DNA of 64,000 nucleotides, taken from NCBI GenBank assembly GCA_963969495.1, contig OZ018318.1:169904658-169968657 (forward strand), given 5' to 3'. Both the position numbers and the translations under genes were made by a program. The DNA comes from Ceratothoa steindachneri (taxonomy: Eukaryota; Arthropoda; Malacostraca; Isopoda; Cymothoidae). Position 1 is the stretch's first letter, and the number at the start of each line of letters is the position of its first letter. The notes under the pieces were generated by a model, which saw only the letters and a program-made list of their open reading frames with translations, was not told where the DNA came from and did not search any database. Of this stretch, positions 1 through 13,980 are shown one piece after another.

Positions 1-457
1 TAAAGGTCAGTCCCCTTGTTCATTCTGATTTATTTTCGGGTTTTTTGTCTTTTTTTGGTGTGTGTTTTTAAAATTTAATATAATGTTATTTTTTGTTTAC
101 TTCAGTAACTTTTAATACGTGATAATCAAGTCAGTTTGTTATAATTTCACTTTCTATTTTTTTTTTTTAAATACCACTGAGTAATATTATTTAATTCTAT
201 ATATTATTAGTGTTTTTACTTTAATTTTAATTATTGTCAATTTTATTATTTTAACTTGCCTTCTTCCGCTTTTTTTTTAATGCATTCTTTTGAGTGTTAT
301 TAATTAATGTTCCTTCCCCTTCTCATAGACGATATAGTCGCTGAAGATGGTCCTAGTAAAGGTCCGAAACATCCGGCCAATAAATGATTAGTATAATCAC
401 CTGGGTATTCATATTCCTGCTACTTATCAAATTCCCAAGGAACAAATCAATTACCAG

Positions 458-522
<65 letters not shown>
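1..522 (+). repeat. Penelope-like 3' tail, copy 1 (inferred)
   Basis: AT-rich segment that is repeated in the same orientation at about 2220-2603. The shared part runs from about 110 and includes a landmark at 341-370: CTGAAGATGGTCC, a 7-base spacer, then GGTCCGAAAC. This can fold as a short stem with one central U.U mismatch. It is followed by an AATAAATG stretch and then a (TA)n array. A similar stem-loop and (TA)n follow a GIY-YIG coding remnant at 7708-8640, which is why I assign this to a Penelope-like element. No coding sequence is visible in this copy, so the assignment is inference. Confidence 0.4.
459..520. repeat. (TA)n microsatellite
   Basis: Uninterrupted TA dinucleotide array of about 31 units at the 3' end of the preceding retroelement-like tail. 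The next bases (CAGAGTGTTCGAG) look like the start of a mariner-type terminal repeat, so the array may also be the TA-rich target of that element. Confidence 0.95.
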
Positions 523-524
<2 letters not shown>

Positions 525-654
525 GTGTTCGAGCCTTTTTTTACGGTTTGAATAACAGAACCTCCCCCCCCCCCCACATACACACAATATTTCAGCCAAG
601 GGTAAATGTATTTTAAAAATTTAAAAAAATATACACTAGATTATGGCTGGGAGA

Positions 655-1700
655 TAACAGTTTACTCAAAGAAGCCGCCCTCAGCCTCCACCACAGCCTC
701 AAGATGGCTCAGGAGCCTGGCGCATGCATTCCTCCATGTGTCCCTGCAAGATCTTTTCGATCCCCAGCTCGGCCTTGGGGTTGGAGGCAAAGTGGTTATT
801 GTCTTTCTCAACTGCGACCCACACTTAGTAATCCATGGGATTAAAGTACGGGGAATTAGAATGCCAGAAAGTGGCGCTGTTGAAGTCGTAGTAATTCGTC
901 GACAGCCACTTCTGGCTCTTTCAGGAGGTATTGCCTTCCAGTAGGAACCTTCTCCACTCAGAATTTTACCACAGTGTCCACCAGCTCCGCATACCCGTTT
1001 GAAATTTACCTAAGACCCTGCTCAAAGATGTATGGCAGCATTATGTCACCCTGAATGGCGACACACCCAAAGATTATCACAGTTGGGGGAACTTGGTCTT
1101 CATTATACGTGGAACGTTGCATGGATTGTAGGCAAGCAGTCTGTTGTTCTGGATGTTGTGCAACTGGTCCTGGGAGAAGTTCTTTTCGTCTGAGAAGAAC
1201 CGGATCATCTCCTGCTCAACAGGACGTTTCAGCTTGTTCGGGAGCTCTTTTTACTTCATCAAGCGTTCTCCTGTGCCTTCGCTGTCAGAATTTATCCCTT
1301 GTGCTTCTTGTACGATCCTTATTCGGGGCCAGCTCCTTTGCCGGTGACTAAAACACCCATCGCTCTCGCAAATCCCGGATTCCCTTTCTCGGGTCTTCCA
1401 TCACCTTCTGCATTTGTTGAATGAATTCCGGGATGTAGACGCAGTCATAACGTCTGTTGTGTGCCTTTCTGCTAGCCACGGCTTTATAGTCTCCGGTGCA
1501 GCTGTCCATGTTACGTCTTACAGCCTTTAGAGCGTTCACAGATCATTGAACAGCACTCATAACGTCGGCATTATGATACCTGGCGCGAATCATCATGATA
1601 TAAGTAACTCTTTTCCAATATTCAGATGGCTTCCAGTCCTCCATGTGTACACTCATTACGACGCTCTCAACAAAGGACGCAACGATAGTTTGGATGCAGT
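655..1700 (-). pseudogene. Tc1/mariner-type transposase remnant, copy 1
   Basis: Conceptual minus-strand translation, allowing several frameshifts and stops, gives the order of an IS630/Tc1/mariner transposase. An N-terminal helix-turn-helix region comes first (GDYKAVASRKAHNRR, then FIQQMQKVMEDPRKGIRDL). A middle part follows with IIFGCVAIQGDIMLPYIFEQ. The end resembles the family's terminal catalytic block, NSPYFNPMDYxVW, where functional proteins have a PDLNPxDY-like motif. It is too broken to encode an enzyme. The role in life would have been cut-and-paste transposition in the nucleus. The N-terminal half lies at higher coordinates, consistent with minus-strand coding. Exact ends were not resolved, although a TIR-like CAGAGTGTTCGAG occurs at 521. 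Confidence 0.65.
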
Positions 1701-1770
1701 TAGACACCTTTTTATTTTTTTAACCTATACATTTTTATTGAAATTGTAATATTCATCAATGTGCCCGCCC

Positions 1771-2216
1771 TCAGCGGAGAGCATGCGCTCTAGGTGAGAC
1801 CTGAAGGTCGCGGACGAATTCCTTCCTCATGCTGGCCCACACGCAATTTACGGCGGACTTCAGCTTGCCGACGTTGCTGTGGCGGACCTTGCAGGCCTTG
1901 TCTTCGTCATACGCCCACACGCTGTAGTCGAGGGGATGGAGGTCGTGCGACTGCAGCGAGCAAAATTCGTTCGACCCAACCATTCTTGCACGGTCCTGGC
2001 TGTGTAGTCCGGGGTACCGTCCTGCTGAAAGACGTAGTTCGCCTTCTTCATGAGTTTTCTTGCCCAGTGCAGGACTTTTGTGGTCAGGAAAGTCCTGTAC
2101 TCGAACGCTATGAGCCTGTACTGGCCGCGAACCACACCAGCGGTATCTTCTCGCCATTCGAAGCCAAGACGCCGAGCTTCATCACGGAAGCCGGGTGCTT
2201 GATCAAGGACACGTAG
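1771..2216 (-). pseudogene. Tc1/mariner-type transposase C-terminal remnant, copy 2
   Basis: The minus strand, read through at least two frameshifts, encodes the C-terminal half of a Tc1/mariner transposase. It shows an IKHPASVMKLGVLASNGEK-like block, YVFQQDGTPDYTARTVQEWL (second catalytic Asp region), then DLHPLDYSVWAYDEDKACK and a C-terminal tail ending near the stop. It differs clearly in sequence from the neighbouring copy 1, so these are two families rather than a duplicate. It has no N-terminal half: its upstream edge abuts the second Penelope-like tail at about 2220. This is a dead fragment. Confidence 0.7.
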
Positions 2217-2219
2217 ATA

Positions 2220-2552
2220 ACTTAGACTTGATACTCGAGTCAGTTTGTTAAAATTTCACTCTTCATATTATTTTTCAAAATTACTCTGGATAGTATCAAT
2301 TAATTTTATATATTGTTATTTGTATTTTTACTTTCATCTCAATAATTGTCAATTTTATTGATTTAGCTTGCCTTCCTCCGCTTTTTTCGCCATTATATAA
2401 TGCATGTTTCTAACTATTTAACTGTTATTGTTAATATTCCTTCCCCTTCTCATTAGTCGATACAGTCGCTGAAGATGGTCCTAGCGAAGGTCCGAAATGT
2501 CCAGCCAATAAATGATTACTGTAATCTCCTAGGTCTTCATATTCCTACTATT

Positions 2553-2603
<51 letters not shown>
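2220..2603 (+). repeat. Penelope-like 3' tail, copy 2 (inferred)
   Basis: Direct repeat of the segment at about 110-520, sharing blocks such as CAATTTTATT, CTTCCTCCGCTTTTTT, TTCCTTCCCCTTCTCAT and the landmark CTGAAGATGGTCCTAGCGAA followed by GGTCCGAAATG at about 2469-2497. It ends in a (TA)n array at 2555-2603. The two copies flank the mariner remnants, in the same orientation. Identity is partial by eye, so they are old copies and not a recent duplication. Confidence 0.4.
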
Positions 2604-2606
<3 letters not shown>

Positions 2607-2612
2607 AATATT

Positions 2613-2748
2613 TCTCGTTCTCTCTCTTATATCTCTCCTCTCCCCTTCTCTATCTTATCTTTCTCGTTTTCTCTCGTCTCTCTCCTCTCTCTCTATTTCT
2701 ATCTTCTGCCTTTCATCTCTCTATCCCCCCTCTTTTCCTCTCTCTCGT
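2613..2748 (+). repeat. Polypyrimidine (CT-rich) tract
   Basis: About 135 bases of almost pure C and T (runs of CTCTCTC, TCTTTCT) immediately 3' of the (TA)n array. Low complexity, with no coding meaning seen. Confidence 0.9.
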
Positions 2749-3453
2749 GATAACTTAGAAATGCCTGAGCGAATATAAGCCTTATGAGAGCCCCCTTAAC
2801 TACACCATCTTGTTTATATTAGCCATTATTATTCACCTACAGCATGTTTCATTTAATCAAGATAGATTTTTTGAACCCTCATTATTTTCCTCTTTGATAA
2901 ATAACTCCTTAAAAATTTGGTTGCAGTTTTTCATAACTAGAATATTAGTAAAGAAGGATTCCATATCGAAACTGGTCATATAAATACTAAACTAATTGGG
3001 AATAGTTTTCATTAATGAAGTCGTCAAAATTAAAAGGAACGCGTTAGCTATTATAAAATTATTGACCATTAACAGATAAGGCAAAGCACATAGGGACTTG
3101 CATATGTTGTATGTACATAGTTATGCGAATGGCTAAGAAGTTTGTCTATCTGATTAGTAGTCGTTTTTTTTTTTTGTATTTTAGAGATACTATAGAGAAT
3201 ACCAAGGGCAAATCCTCATATGTAAAAATCATTGTACATATAAGGCTTCTAATAGGTGTTGATTAAGCTTACGCCTAAATCTATAACTTTTTCCTTTAAT
3301 TTAATAATTAATTTTAAAAAAAGGTCATTATTGAGCTTACGGAATTTTGTTGAGTCGTTAATTATGGTAACAAGGTCTGCTGACCAAAGTCGCGTGCTCT
3401 CACTTATTCTCATTTATGACCTTACGACCTTCAAAACTTTCAATAGTTCCCAG
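2749..3453. other. Unassigned AT-rich stretch
   Basis: No gene, RNA or recognisable element seen. Short open frames here have no domain that I recognise. Confidence 0.5.
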
Positions 3454-3702
3454 GCTAACATTGGGAGGACTTTAACAATTAGATCATTCGAAAGATAATG
3501 TAAAACAAGATTAGGGTTTCAAATTTCGTTAGAATCGGCCTAATAGTTGTAATTTTATTACCAAAACAACATAATTCTGGAGCTAACCTTGTGAGGACCT
3601 TGGCAATTATATTATTCTAAAGAGAATGTAAAACAGCACAAGGCATTTAAATTTCGTTAGAATCGACCGAATAGTTACAATGTTATTACAAAAACAAAAG
3701 AA
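3454..3702 (+). repeat. Two tandem copies of a ~128-bp repeat with a GACC tail
   Basis: Two adjacent related units start with GCTAAC at 3454 and 3582. They share blocks such as GAGGAC, TTCGTTAGAATCG and AATAGTT, followed by TTATTAC. A (GACC)n simple repeat follows at about 3715-3738. Divergence is moderate by eye. Function and family are unknown. Confidence 0.7.
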
Positions 3703-3739
3703 AAGCAAAATGGGGACCGACGGACCGACCGACCGACCA

Positions 3740-8640
<4,901 letters not shown>

Positions 8641-8676
8641 TTATTTATGTCTGCTCCTCGCAATGGGTTTTTTTTA

Positions 8677-8684
<8 letters not shown>

Positions 8685-8719
<35 letters not shown>
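8685..8719. repeat. (TA)n microsatellite
   Basis: Short TA array just beyond the 5'-truncated end of the GIY-YIG fragment. Confidence 0.9.
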
Positions 8720-8722
<3 letters not shown>

Positions 8723-11023
8723 ATTTTTTATGGAGAAACGGGAGGTGGAGAGAAGGGGAGTATGATATACCATAAGAGGGAGAACGCATTTACCTTTCTT
8801 ATGTGTTCCACGCCATATTTCGCCATTGGCCCTTTCAATCCAGGCGTGGAAAAATGAGGAGAAGAGATAGAATATAATAAAAAAAAACGCACAAGAGGTG
8901 AGGAAAATTCGTGTTATGAATGACTGAATCCAAGACCTCAGCAACCCTTAACTTTGAGGCGAGTGGGGCGCATATGATGCCTCCATGAGCTAATCTTGCT
9001 AAAGCAGTCATTTTCCTCCTTGAATTTTTCGCAACCTGGGGGTGGGGTGGGTGGCAGTGTAGACTTACACCTGGCACCTAAAGGAGCGGCACGCTCTCCT
9101 GGTTCCAGTACTTCCGGTTGTCTGAAATTACTCGTATTTTTTTTTTTAGATATCTCCATTTCCCCTTAAAATACCTTAATAATATTAAGTTGGCCCCAAC
9201 AAGGCGCTTCTTTACACATTTTTGCTTTGAATATTTCGAAGAGGGTTAGATGTCCTTTTTTTAATCATGATTCAAGATTGTCGTGAAATATGGAGAGACA
9301 ACATTCATCAGGCTGTTTGCTACTTCGAGGATGGGCCTTGATGACCAAAGGAAAAGGAACCTTGCCACTGCAATACCAAACCCAAGACAGACTTCCCTAT
9401 GCATCCCTTATGGTCAGATTTGCATGGCCCGTCAGTTACCAAAGACCATGCAGCAGAAGTGGGCAAGCCGACTACCTAAATCTTCGGTCTCGAAGCAGAG
9501 CTATGAATGAAAGAACTTGGTGGCGAACACATAATATCATGTTGTCTTCACTATAAATAAAGAAAAATGAGAAAAAGAGTAGTCAATGACGAAAGGCTCA
9601 ATTCTATAAAATTTCGTTGCCTCTCATATATTTTAAATTCAGCCAATCGAATTATGTATATATTTTAATAAGCAGCGAATTGTACTCATTTTATCATAAT
9701 AATAATTAGTAATAATATTACTACGCCAAAGTTGCTTCGGTGAATATATTAAAACATTTTTCATTAACTAACCAGTTAGGAATTTATAAAAGTGAAAATA
9801 TGCATGGGGACGTACATCCGTTCTATTCTAACACTTTCCAATTCCACCTCACGGTTGATATACTTAATTTAGAATTGCATGATAAGGTGGTTAGGAAACC
9901 GAAATTCAAGTTGAAATTCTGTATATAACCATGGCGCTATTATTGAAATACTAGATTTGCTGGTTATAATTAATTCTAAAGAATCAGTTAAATTAAATAT
10001 ATCGCCTTGCTATATTCCTTTGATTAAGTGAAATATATATATTTCCCAGAATAGCACTGCTTTATATAGTTAGAGTAATGGAAGCACTAGATTTAGCAAA
10101 AAATAAATAAGAACTTTTTGTACAAGTCTAAACATAAACTTGAATCAAAGCGTTTAGTTATTGCATATAATATTTCGAGCACTGCGAAAGGACATTTAAA
10201 CTTTGCGCTGAAGTTCAGGGAGCGGCCATTTATCTATTCGACGCCATATTCTTTAAGCGCCGCTCCATGTTGCTACCAACTTTGACAACAAACCTTACCA
10301 CTTGTTTAGACTTTAGTCTAATACGTGCTACGCTTGTGTCAGTGGACTTGTGTCTTTTGGTGGAATGTATTTTAAATGAAATTGGTCTTTCTGCGAAAAA
10401 TTGAGTGTATATGCTTCCCAAATTTTTAGGAATCGGATTTTCTTTGGTAAGAGCACTAAATTTTAAAATACAAGGATAAGATAAGCGTTTTAAACGAAAC
10501 AGGCATAGTTGAGTAAAAGTATTATAGGCCTAGTGTAAGAAAAGTACCCAATATTAATTTATTTGGTTAAATTAGTACATTTGTTTTGATTATAAAATTT
10601 TTATTGGCTACTTTCTTAATTGTCTAAAATAAAATTCGCAAACATAACTAGGTTAGACATTCACAAAACATTGCTTCCCTCACCTACAAGTGATGCAACT
10701 AATCTACTCAGTTATAGTTTGTTTATTTTTTCCTTATGATATGCAAGGCCATTGATTATGAAATTCCCTACATTCCTTCTCTAAATTTTTGGATAATTCT
10801 CCCAATCAACAGTAATAGATGGTCATTAAAGTCTGGTAAAATGTTACAATAGTCACTGTGCTGATATGGGGTACCAAAACTCTACCAATTTATAGAACTC
10901 CTTTTACATTTACGCTAAATATAATAATTTGAAGGTGGAAGGGATGATTGGATATTTATATTTTCATAATTAGATGAAACTTCAGAAGACCTACGCTGTG
11001 TTTTTATTTAGTATTAAAAATGG
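8720..11023. other. Stretch without recognisable genes
   Basis: Mostly AT-rich. Frames at 8835-9159 (minus) and 9283-9556 (plus) carry no motif that I can assign. No RNA gene or terminal inverted repeats were seen. Confidence 0.5.
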
Positions 11024-11117
11024 GGTAATACTTCATTTAGGGGTGCACGATAGGGGGCGCTGTTTCTGGGCCACATATTTGGGCTAAATGATGTCAGACG
11101 TCAAAAGGCGAAGCCCC

Positions 11118-11315
11118 TCATTTCGAAAGTAACTAAAAATATTAATTTTTTGGTGAAAATAGCCTAAAGTAGGCAACACTATCGTCTCTATTAGTTCGCT
11201 AAACGTGCAGAGCCGATAGCACGTTTATCAAAATAACACAAAGACGATAGTGCCACCTAATTTAGGCTATTGCAGCCAAAAATTTTAAAAAATTTAGTTA
11301 CTTTGGAAATAGATT
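11118..11315. mobile_element. Small foldback/MITE-like inverted repeat
   Basis: The left arm begins GAAAGTAACTAAAAATATT and includes AATAGCCTAAAGTAGGCAAC and CACTATCGTCT. The right arm is its imperfect reverse complement (AGACGATAGTGCCACC, TTAGGCTATTGC, TTTAGTTACTTT). Arms of about 70 bases flank a short centre. No coding capacity. A target duplication was not identified. Confidence 0.65.
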
Positions 11316-11329
11316 TCAGCCAGAATCTA

Positions 11330-11618
11330 TCCGGACCAAGTTTCTATGTTTCGTTCAGACGCGCAGAAACGATTTGTTAAAAAACCCCCCAAAATTTGAG
11401 AACATTATTCTATAAACAATTACGATTATATACTGGGGAGGTGCGCTCCTCCCCCCAATTGATTGAAATCTCAGGGTCATCGCAGGGCGATCCCCTTTAC
11501 GAGCCGTAACTCAAAATGTCAAAAAAGGTGAAACATATTGGAACATAGACGAAATATTATGTGGCCAGGACTGGGGACAAGCGGAGGCGAGCGTGTGACG
11601 CAGATCTTCAGGTTTACC
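11330..11618 (-). mobile_element. Family B fragment B0
   Basis: Reverse complement of the family B sequence seen complete at 16645-17749. It shares the GAACATTATTCTATAAACAA and TATACTGGGG blocks, the CAATTGATTGAAA block, the TGTTCCAATATG block (reversed) and the terminal GGTAAACCTGAAGATC, whose end lies at 11618. The opposite end is eroded. Confidence 0.6.
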
Positions 11619-11659
11619 CTATCTCCACCTTTCACTATTATAATTGAGCCACGCTTCTT

Positions 11660-11875
11660 TTAAATGAGACCATGATCTATAGAAAAGTCTATTAAATTGA
11701 CTGAGGAATTAACACAAGTCGTATTGAAGTCGAACAAACCATATTCACAGGTATCGCGCTCTTTTAACTGCTCGGTTTCAGGGTTGCCATTGTTTGAAAT
11801 AAGGTTGAATTCAGAGTTGCCAGTGTGTGAAATTAATGGTTTAGTTTCACAAAAATAGTTAAACAAAACATACAA
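11660..11875 (-). pseudogene. Transposase N-terminal remnant, possibly ISXO2/Merlin-like
   Basis: A 71-codon minus-strand frame ends with GLFDFNTTCVNSSVNLIDFS followed by IDHGLI and a stop. A diverged relative is readable on the minus strand at about 21580-21770 (FSLLNSNMTFANSLDNLINF, then CIAHGLILK and CGNKTW). Conservation between two loci suggests real coding ancestry. The xLIxFxIxxGLI pattern followed by Cys residues is reminiscent of N-termini of ISXO2/Merlin transposases, which would fit the 8-bp target duplications nearby. That link is tentative. Confidence 0.35.
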
Positions 11876-12029
11876 AGTTTAATACATTAGTAATTATAAA
11901 AAATTAATGCATTCAATAATATAATTAAGTAGAAGTGCAGGCATTTATTAAATAATAAAGAAGAAAGGAAAAAACAAATACAATGCCGTGATTGGCCCCC
12001 TTTGAAGCTACCGTCTGATGTCATAAGGC

Positions 12030-12839
12030 CTAGATTGGGTAATACTTCAGATTCGAGACACACGGTAGATGGCGCTGTTAGTCGGCTACAATTTTGGGCT
12101 ACAGCATATCTCTTATGACGTCAGACGGTAGCGTCAGATGTGACAATCACGGCGTTATATTTTTTTGTTGTTTTGGGGATTTGTAACTTTTAGTCTATTA
12201 TTTACTAAATATCTGCGCTCTGCTCGTTTATAGTTTTTTTTTAAGTTAGGTAAGGTTTCTTGATGTCTTTTATTGTTTTTTGTTTTGTTTTTGTATTTTT
12301 TGTTTTCTGCAAACGATAACAGCTTCTTACTGGCAACATCGTACCTTATAAATAGGACCTGTTTTGCAAATGTTTTTCTTTCGTTATTGTGTTTTCGTGC
12401 TCTCCATGTGCTTCTTTGTTATTCAAATTCGGCTTTACTTTGTATAATCACGAACAACTTTTAGATTATTTAGAGGCGCTTAAACTAATCAAGAAACCTA
12501 TAAAAGTAAGAATTGTTTGTTATTAGGTTAGGTTTTCTGCCAGTTAAAAGCTGTTGGGCAGAACCCCCCCCCCCCAGTAAATTCAAGGGGACTGCTTGTG
12601 GGGGAGATATCACTGCAGGGGGAACCACCCTGTGATGATCCTGAGTTTCAATCAATTGGGGAGGTCTGCGGGGCGCAGCCCCCCAGTAATATACTCGTAT
12701 ACAAAAAAATATTACGCCGATATTGTTCACATCTGACGCTACTGTCTGACGTCATAAGAGATATGCTGTAGCCCAAAATTGTAGCCGACTAACAGCGCCA
12801 TCTACCATGCACCCTGAATCTGAAGTGTACCCTAGATTG
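12030..12839. mobile_element. Family A element A1 with 8-bp target duplication
   Basis: The element proper spans 12038-12831 (794 bp). It starts GGTAATACTTCAG and ends with an inverted copy (CTGAAGTGTACC). The repeat extends for over 100 bases with the conserved GGCGCTGTTAG and CTACAATTTTGGGCTA blocks. It is flanked by an exact direct repeat CTAGATTG at 12030-12037 and 12832-12839. Its orientation is opposite to A2 and A3. It contains a remnant of the same reading frame as A2, with a deletion. It is non-autonomous. Confidence 0.85.
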
Positions 12840-12878
12840 TAGCCCAGAAACGGTGCCCCTAAACTGAAGTATTACCCC

Positions 12879-13048
12879 AAACGGTACTAATGGTATTTTT
12901 AGGCATTCTAGTCATCATTTATAGCTTCAGTTATGTGCAGAAAGCACTTATTTTTAAGATATTACCACTGAGTACTGCTTTCCACACTAAAAGAAAGCCA
13001 TAAATGATGACTAAAATGTCTGAAAACACATTTAGTACTGTTTTTAAC
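12879..13048. mobile_element. Palindromic MITE-like element
   Basis: The left arm AAACGGTACTAATGGTATTT and CTAGTCATCATTTAT are mirrored by the right arm (ATAAATGATGACTAAAATG, ACATTTAGTACTGTTT). About 60-base arms flank a 50-base centre. No coding. It abuts the right end of A0, which may hide A0's target duplication. Confidence 0.6.
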
Positions 13049-13498
13049 CTAACCTAACGAAATCCATCTGTCACCCTGCACTGCATAAAAGGTACACATG
13101 AAGATCAGCGACACAAACAATGGGGCGCAAAATATTTTGTCCATGTTCCAATATGTTTCACCTTTTGGGAGCAAATTCAAGGGGAATGCTCGTGGGGAGT
13201 TTATCACTGCAGAGGGACCCCCTTACGATGATCCTGAGTTTCAATCAATTGGGGGATGGGATACGGTAGGTGGCGCTGTTTATAGGCTACCATATATGTC
13301 ATGACATCAGATGTGAATAATCATGGCGTTATACTTTTTGTATATGAGTATATACTGGGGGGCACAGCCCCCAGACCCCCCCTCCTCCAATTGATTGAAA
13401 CTCAGGATCATCGCAGGATGGTCCCCCTGCAGTCATATCTCCCCCACGAGCAGCTTTTTACTGGTAGAAAAAAAACCTAACCTAATGACAAACAATAC

Positions 13499-13687
13499 TT
13501 ACTTTAAGCTGGCGGGTATAATTCTGCTGCGGCTAGCAGAAATTTCTTCATGAAAAGAGCGATTGCAAGATACCCAGCAAACTTTTGGAAAAAAATGTAA
13601 ATTTGCACTGCATTTTTGGCATTTTATAGTTATCTTGATTAGTTTATGCGCCTCTAGATAATCTAAAAGTTTTTCGCGGTTATACAA
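13499..13687 (-). pseudogene. Family A internal coding exon remnant, possible ISXO2/Merlin-like transposase N-terminus
   Basis: A 62-codon minus-strand frame contains LLDYLEAHKLIKITIKCQKC followed by SANLHF and VCWVSCNRSFHEEISASR. The spaced Cys pairs after a LxxxxLI helix are like the N-terminal zinc-binding part of ISXO2/Merlin transposases (family knowledge; similarity judged by eye). The frame ends at K-GTAAGT, a good splice-donor sequence, so the intact gene may have had introns. A1 and A3 carry the start of this frame but have lost about 100 bases covering the Cys pairs. The short length makes the functional call weak. Confidence 0.35.
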
Positions 13688-13980
13688 AATAAAGCCGAAT
13701 TGGAATAATGAAGAAGCACAAATAGAGCACGAAACAAAGACAGTTGCAAAACGGGTCCTATTTATAAGCTACAATGTTGCCAGTAAGAAGCAGTTATCGT
13801 TCGCAGGAAAGCAAAAAATACGAAAACAAAACAAAAAAGAATAACAGACATCAAGAAACCTTACCTAACTTAGAAAAAAATATAAATGAGCAGAGGCACA
13901 GATATTTAGTAAATAATACAGACTAAATGTTAATCCCCAAAACAACAAAAAAATATAACGCTGTGATTGGTCATATCTGA

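Larger units (their letters stand above)
11024..12876. mobile_element. Family A element A0 (outer copy, Merlin-like, tentative)
   Basis: The left end GGTAATACTTCATTTAGGGG at 11024 and the right end (reverse complement GGTAATACTTCAGTTTAGGG, ending at 12876) form terminal inverted repeats. Internal blocks near the right end (GAAGCTACCGTCTGATGTC) match the other family A copies. The copy is interrupted by A1 (12038-12831). Removing A1 and one CTAGATTG restores a continuous right end like that of A2. It also contains a small inverted-repeat element (11118-11315) and a piece of family B (11330-11618). No clear target duplication is visible at its own ends. Confidence 0.6.

Noticed and set aside
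341..370. Canonical hammerhead ribozyme
   Set aside because: CTGAAGA and GAAAC are present, but stem II has a central mismatch and an extra base, and stems I and III could not be closed; kept only as a candidate structure.
9283..9556. 75-88 codon frames with Arg/Gln-rich text
   Set aside because: Could be a decayed element, but no family motif was recognised.
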